Assembly (NCBI GenBank): GCA_037976565.1
Contig: CP137682.1
Location: 6,260,827 to 6,324,826, forward strand
Length of the DNA stretch: 64,000 nt
Direction: 5' to 3'
Origin: Mesocentrotus franciscanus
Taxonomy: Eukaryota > Echinodermata > Echinoidea > Camarodonta > Strongylocentrotidae
In this document: positions 62,101-64,000 of the stretch, piece after piece
Position numbering within the stretch: position 1 is the stretch's first letter
How the letters are laid out: each line of letters starts with the position of its first letter
The notes under the pieces: model-generated
Seen by the model: the letters and a program-made list of their open reading frames with translations, nothing else
The model's database searches: none
What the model was told of the DNA's origin: nothing
Translations under genes and position numbers: made by a program

Positions 62101-63604
62101 TTCAATAGTCAGAATGCAAACTGCATATATTAAGTGTTGCTAGGTAGGTCAAGCCATAATGTTTGTCCTACCTGGCAACAACTAATGTATGCAGTTCGAT
62201 TCTGTCACAAAGACTTATGCATTAAATTTGGTTACATTATGAAAATGGCCTATTCCTTCTGATTTCAGTTATCATAATGGTGGTGATGTTTATGATGATA
62301 GCAATAGATAAAAAGATAAATTGTCTGGGTAATCTTGATTTACTTAGTAATGGATAGAACTGTCTCCAAGCATTTTATAGATATACATGTAGTAGACCCA
62401 ATTTGGATCAGACATTATGTCTGTTTGTTGCCTCCTTGTGTTGCTTTCAGGCTATCAATGGAACATTAGAACGGAATATTGTGGCTGTAGATAATGGTAT
62501 GCCATCATCTTTCTTCCATACTGACGGCTCAGATCGGATCGTCAACACCAAGATGCGCTCCATGAGGTACATTTTATTTGAATATTTGAAATGCGTAAAG
62601 CAACCTGGCCAAAGCTTACAAGTTTTATTTGTATTTGTTGTTTTGTTTGGTTTGTTTTTCAGTTTACCTTAACTTACACAATCACAAACACACACTGTTA
62701 TCTGACAACATGTATGGCTGGATTTGGGGGGGGGGATGATAATTTTACACCAGTTTGACATACTTTTAGATATCAAGTCTTCTTAGATGTTTACCTATTC
62801 TACATGATTTTGGAATATGGAAAGCCAGGCTATTATGTATACCTGTATATATATACATGTATGTATATGAGTTTTATAGTGAAGTGATAATTCTTTTTAA
62901 TGAGCTTAATTTAGGTAGTTTGTGCTTAGGCTTGATAAAGATTTGAATATATGCATATTGATATGATTTATAGGTTGTATAACCCTTGCTCTAGTGTCAT
63001 TTTCTGCGCAGTCAGTATCCTACACTAACTTAATAAAAAAAAACATTCAGTTGTAGACTATACATGCCTGACCCTTATCCTTACCCTAAACCTAACCTAA
63101 AATCTAAACCTATTTCAGGGCTCCACACTAACTATTTTGGAATAGGGTTCAGGTTAAAACTTTTAGAGTCTAAATGTATGAGCCCGATGTAAATATCTTG
63201 AAATTTGTGGGGTTTGGACTTTGATTTTGCGCTAGTGTCAAGCCCTTCCTATATCATTGATGAAATAAAGCCTAGAGCAATTGTTGTTGAGTATATGTGA
63301 GTGATTTATGTTTTATCTAATATGTATAAAAACAGTGCCAAACCTTGAAAAATGGGATATATAGATTTTGATATCTTTATTTGTTTGCAGTGTATTGAAA
63401 TTTAAGCAGCATGAAGACGGTCAGAGTGAGTTAGTCCAGGACCATGTGATAACGCCCTGGCCTTGCCGCGATGATCGTAGGCTGGAGAGAAAGATGAAGG
63501 AAATGGGTACATCCTTGTCAAGCAGTGGTAGACTCATCAAACATCAAACCTTTGGGTTAGTTGATGATGAGGAGGCCTCCATGTATGTGGCATTCAGTTC
63601 AGAG
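53023..63604 (+). CDS. DCAF17: DCAF17-like protein, 12 coding exons, C-terminus beyond window
   Basis: Coding exons are 53023-53127, 54523-54584, 55587-55628, 56204-56300, 56774-56901, 57865-57943, 58428-58517, 58958-59068, 59526-59631, 61235-61383, 62451-62566 and 63391-63604. Every intron is GT-AG, every phase matches, and the sum is 1299 nt = 433 codons without a stop. Colinear matches to my knowledge of vertebrate DCAF17 (about 520 aa) include PLYKLPKCP plus KIEDAL (residues 79-96), YLSW (146-149), GVVRFYSF (225-232), GEAPLGIP (260-267), GGFPWHF (292-298), a HxDGSxRI block (346-353) and SSGRLIK near the end. Family knowledge: DCAF17 is a DDB1-binding CUL4 adaptor reported as a nucleolar transmembrane protein; loss in humans causes Woodhouse-Sakati syndrome. 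The ATG chosen (MKPRRN...) makes a basic N-terminus as in the family; an upstream in-frame ATG at 52993 would add ten residues. About 85-90 C-terminal residues should lie past 64000. Confidence 0.9.
53155..53360 (+). mobile_element. GC-rich insert with TTGAA-type tail in DCAF17 intron 1
   Basis: About 180 bp of GC-rich, open sequence (GTTGGAGTGGGGAATGACGA at its start) ends in TTTGAATTGAAATTGAAC at 53344. A similar tail (ATTGAAATTGAAATGAAC) ends another coding-like segment at 45730. I read both as retrotransposon 3' ends; family unknown. Confidence 0.4.
54523..54584 (+). CDS. DCAF17: DCAF17-like coding exon 2 (residues 36-56)
   Basis: Preceded by a long T-rich tract and GCAG; encodes DDVDFKQIWELQSSTLTFYE plus two bases of the next codon; donor GTAAGA. 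The IW and YE positions align with the vertebrate VW...YER segment. Confidence 0.85.
55083..55465 (-). mobile_element. Same ~385-bp repeat, copy 2, in DCAF17 intron 2
   Basis: Inverted copy of 17586-17971. Ends TTAAAGGGATCCGGTAAC and GATGCCTTTAA. Differences are mostly single-base, so both copies are fairly young. Confidence 0.85.
55587..55628 (+). CDS. DCAF17: DCAF17-like coding exon 3 (microexon, residues 56-70)
   Basis: 42-nt exon between CCCCAG and GTAAGA encoding NRLYADSYRKCYT with split codons at both ends. It matches the IYFDNYRRC segment of vertebrate DCAF17. No ORF search would find it alone; the matching phases of exons 2 and 4 support it. Confidence 0.85.
55770..55930. mobile_element. 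hAT-like MITE, 161 bp, in DCAF17 intron 3
   Basis: Ends (C)AGGGCTCCACACTAAC and, reverse, AGGGCTCGACACTAAC. CAGGG-type termini are usual in hAT elements. Related copies are at 63117-63246 and, inverted, 19801-19970. A partial repeat of the left half follows at 55960-56030. Confidence 0.75.
56204..56300 (+). CDS. DCAF17: DCAF17-like coding exon 4 (residues 70-102)
   Basis: Acceptor ...ACATGTAG, donor GTATGT. Contains PSPLYKLPKCP and VKIEDALVCDFHP, the most recognisable N-terminal block of the family. Confidence 0.92.
56774..56901 (+). CDS. DCAF17: DCAF17-like coding exon 5 (residues 103-145)
   Basis: Acceptor CTGTACAG, donor GTGAGT. Encodes EDVSEDTRPHLITLTKDKW then a WD-like strand IKRCDLNTGRVLQAVYL; ends in a split Asn codon completed by exon 6. 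Confidence 0.9.
56941..57429 (+). repeat. 52-bp G-rich minisatellite, ~9 copies, DCAF17 intron 5
   Basis: Units begin GACTTGTT(A/T)A at 56961, 57015, 57067, 57118, 57170, 57222, 57274, 57327 and 57378 and hold GGGGGTTAGGGGTAGG then TTGCTGGTTGGTCTATTC. The central units are almost identical and the outer ones diverged, as expected for unequal exchange. The open frame through it is a by-product. Confidence 0.95.
57865..57943 (+). CDS. DCAF17: DCAF17-like coding exon 6 (residues 145-171)
   Basis: Acceptor CATTTGCAG, donor GTAAGT. Encodes YLSWNDEGFSFVVKTTKSQ; YLSW followed by a (V/I)AVK-type strand is conserved in DCAF17. Confidence 0.9.
58428..58517 (+). CDS. DCAF17: DCAF17-like coding exon 7 (residues 172-201)
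   Basis: Acceptor TTTTTTTCAG, donor GTGAGT, exactly 30 codons. Encodes ADVQSNILLTMAIFTIYPL, matching the hydrophobic LLYLAVF segment of vertebrate DCAF17 that has been called membrane-spanning. Confidence 0.9.
58958..59068 (+). CDS. DCAF17: DCAF17-like coding exon 8 (residues 202-238)
   Basis: Acceptor AAACCAG, donor GTAAGA, exactly 37 codons. Contains VFGSDTTGAHLDGGNI and GVVRFYSFERILEE, which aligns with the FGNVTDATLSHGIL...GLVRLYSF block. Confidence 0.93.
59526..59631 (+). CDS. DCAF17: DCAF17-like coding exon 9 (residues 239-274)
   Basis: Acceptor TTGTACAG, donor GTAAAA. Encodes a hydrophilic lead with DDFPNDDAGG, then KIGEAPLGIPITLKLT. Intron 9, which follows, hosts a ~1 kb tandem-array element. 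Confidence 0.93.
59742..59870 (+). repeat. TTAGGG-rich interspersed repeat, copy 2 (DCAF17 intron 9)
   Basis: ATTGCTCCAGGCTTTATTTT, then GTGTAGGGTTAGGGTTAGC and ATCCAGGGTTAAAGTTAGG. Not a telomere: short, degenerate and internal. Confidence 0.7.
59955..61010 (+). mobile_element. Same element family, copy 2, in DCAF17 intron 9
   Basis: Same start (TTTTATGCCTCCGCTAC) and same end (GACTGCGCGCAGT...CTAGTTT) as the copy at 48.6 kb. Inside, two monomer types alternate, making a near-identical 302-bp higher-order repeat (60121-60422 against 60423-60724). It has diverged more from copy 1 between units than the ends have. Confidence 0.85.
61235..61383 (+). CDS. DCAF17: DCAF17-like coding exon 10 (residues 274-323)
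   Basis: Acceptor GACTCCAG, donor GTAAGT. Encodes EKPAVLFEVRCFEHDVKFGG then FPWHFMMSPPASN; the LFEVxxxExxxxxGGxPWH signature is highly characteristic of DCAF17. Confidence 0.95.
62003..62254. mobile_element. Hairpin MITE, 252 bp, ~50-bp inverted ends, in DCAF17 intron 10
   Basis: Ends AATAGGCCATTTTCGTAATG and, reverse, AATAGGCCATTTTCATAATG continue through about 50 bases to AAGTCTTTGTGA with two differences. A second inner inverted pair (GCATATATTAAGTGTTGC / GCAACAACTAATGTATGC) makes almost the whole element foldable. Confidence 0.88.
62451..62566 (+). CDS. DCAF17: DCAF17-like coding exon 11 (residues 324-362)
   Basis: Acceptor TTGCTTTCAG, donor GTACAT. Encodes AINGTLERNIVAVDNG and FFHTDGSDRIVNTKMRSM with a split Ser codon. 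Confidence 0.9.
63117..63246. mobile_element. hAT-like MITE, 130 bp, in DCAF17 intron 11
   Basis: Starts CAGGGCTCCACACTAACTA, ends GCGCTAGTGTCAAGCCCT. Same ends as 55770-55930, with a shorter interior. Confidence 0.7.
63391..63604 (+). CDS. DCAF17: DCAF17-like coding exon 12 (residues 362-433)
   Basis: Acceptor TTGTTTGCAG, donor GTAATT. Encodes SVLKFKQHEDGQSELVQDHV, then a charged region, then SSSGRLIKHQTFGLVDDEE, matching the TASGRVVKKSFNLLDDD stretch. The remaining exon or exons lie beyond the window. Confidence 0.9.
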
Positions 63605-63840
63605 GTAATTGATAACACCTTGCTTAAGTCCCTTTCAGACATGACTTGGGAAACTCTCTCTAAACTGCTGTGGCAAAACTTTGCATGTAACTGAATGGCA
63701 CAGAGTTTAGGAAATAAAATGACAAAGATGTGTGCTCCTGGACCCTGTTTCATAAGCTTGTAGAACGGCTATTTTAAAAGCGATCTGCACACCATCAAAT
63801 GCATTTATCTAGTAGACCCTCTCCCCCATAATGGGTTTTT

Positions 63841-64000
63841 TGTCTCGCCTGCGTAGCAAAAAGCAAGACATAGGCGCCGCTTTTCCGGTGGCGGCGACGG
63901 CGGCGGCGTCAACATCAAAACTTAACCCAAGGTTAAGTTTTTGAATTGTTAATATAATTTTGAAAGTATAAGGTCCTATTAAATGAAACTTGGACTAAAG
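63841..64000 (+). repeat. GC-rich interspersed repeat start (GGCGGC tract), truncated by window edge
   Basis: TGTCTCGCCTGCGTAGCAAA, then (GGCGGC)-like run and AACTTAACCCAAGGTTAAGT. The palindromic TTAACC-AAGGTTAA piece and GC contrast look like an interspersed repeat in the last DCAF17 intron seen. Only one copy in view. Confidence 0.4.

Noticed and set aside
1..64000. CRISPR arrays, operons, ribosome binding sites, prokaryotic mobile elements
   Set aside because: Introns, SINEs and gene density show eukaryotic DNA; none of these features is present.

Overview
The window is nuclear DNA from a multicellular animal. It is AT-rich and low in genes, with GT-AG introns, tRNA-derived SINEs, decayed LINE 3' ends, many short inverted-repeat elements and abundant microsatellites. 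Both the repeat types (the palindromic word TACATGTA and CCGGTA-containing words recur throughout) and the invertebrate-like spacing suggest a marine invertebrate deuterostome. An echinoderm such as a sea urchin is my best guess, but the species cannot be fixed from sequence alone.

Three protein-coding loci are supported. (1) On the plus strand, 53023-63604 carries twelve coding exons whose phases all agree. They give 433 in-frame codons of a DCAF17-like protein (DDB1- and CUL4-associated factor 17, a putative CRL4 ubiquitin ligase substrate receptor). The gene runs off the right edge, so its C-terminus is missing. (2) On the plus strand, 44969-47850 carries a three-exon, 422-residue C2H2 zinc-finger protein with eight fingers arranged as four two-finger units. 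It probably has an untranslated exon further upstream. (3) On the minus strand, 33330-33028 is a GC-rich first coding exon (101 codons). A phase-compatible small exon lies at 4893-4813, about 28 kb downstream. Joined, they would begin a PTB/PID-like fold, but this joining is inference.

Layout. 1-4.8 kb: simple repeats and no secure gene. 4.8-33 kb: possible giant intron of the minus-strand gene, rich in repeats (SINEs at 7.5 and 18.9 kb; a 270-285 bp MITE pair at 9.6 and 22.5 kb; inverted-repeat elements at 8.1 and 26.2 kb; (GAT/GGT)n at 32.2 kb). 33-44.9 kb: promoter and CpG-like segment, a long foldback element, an exact 67-bp tandem duplication, broken coding remnants (a GCDTVS-type multicopy family, a frameshifted zinc-finger scrap, LINE reverse-transcriptase C-termini). 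45-47.9 kb: zinc-finger gene. 48-53 kb: intergenic, with a 151-bp tandem array and a SINE. 53-64 kb: DCAF17-like gene, whose introns hold a 52-bp G-rich minisatellite, hAT-like MITEs, a second 151-bp array and a 252-bp hairpin element.

The most interesting non-genic signal is the pair of transposon-like tandem arrays at 48.6-49.6 and 60.0-61.0 kb. Their ~151-bp monomers carry perfect AGGTCA-A-AGGTCA direct repeats, the textbook DR1 nuclear-receptor site, next to and inside the DCAF17-like gene. A second signal is a dispersed dyad built on CAGAAGG(G/A)C(G/A)TTA. It occurs alone at several places and also forms the terminal repeats of the MITE pair.
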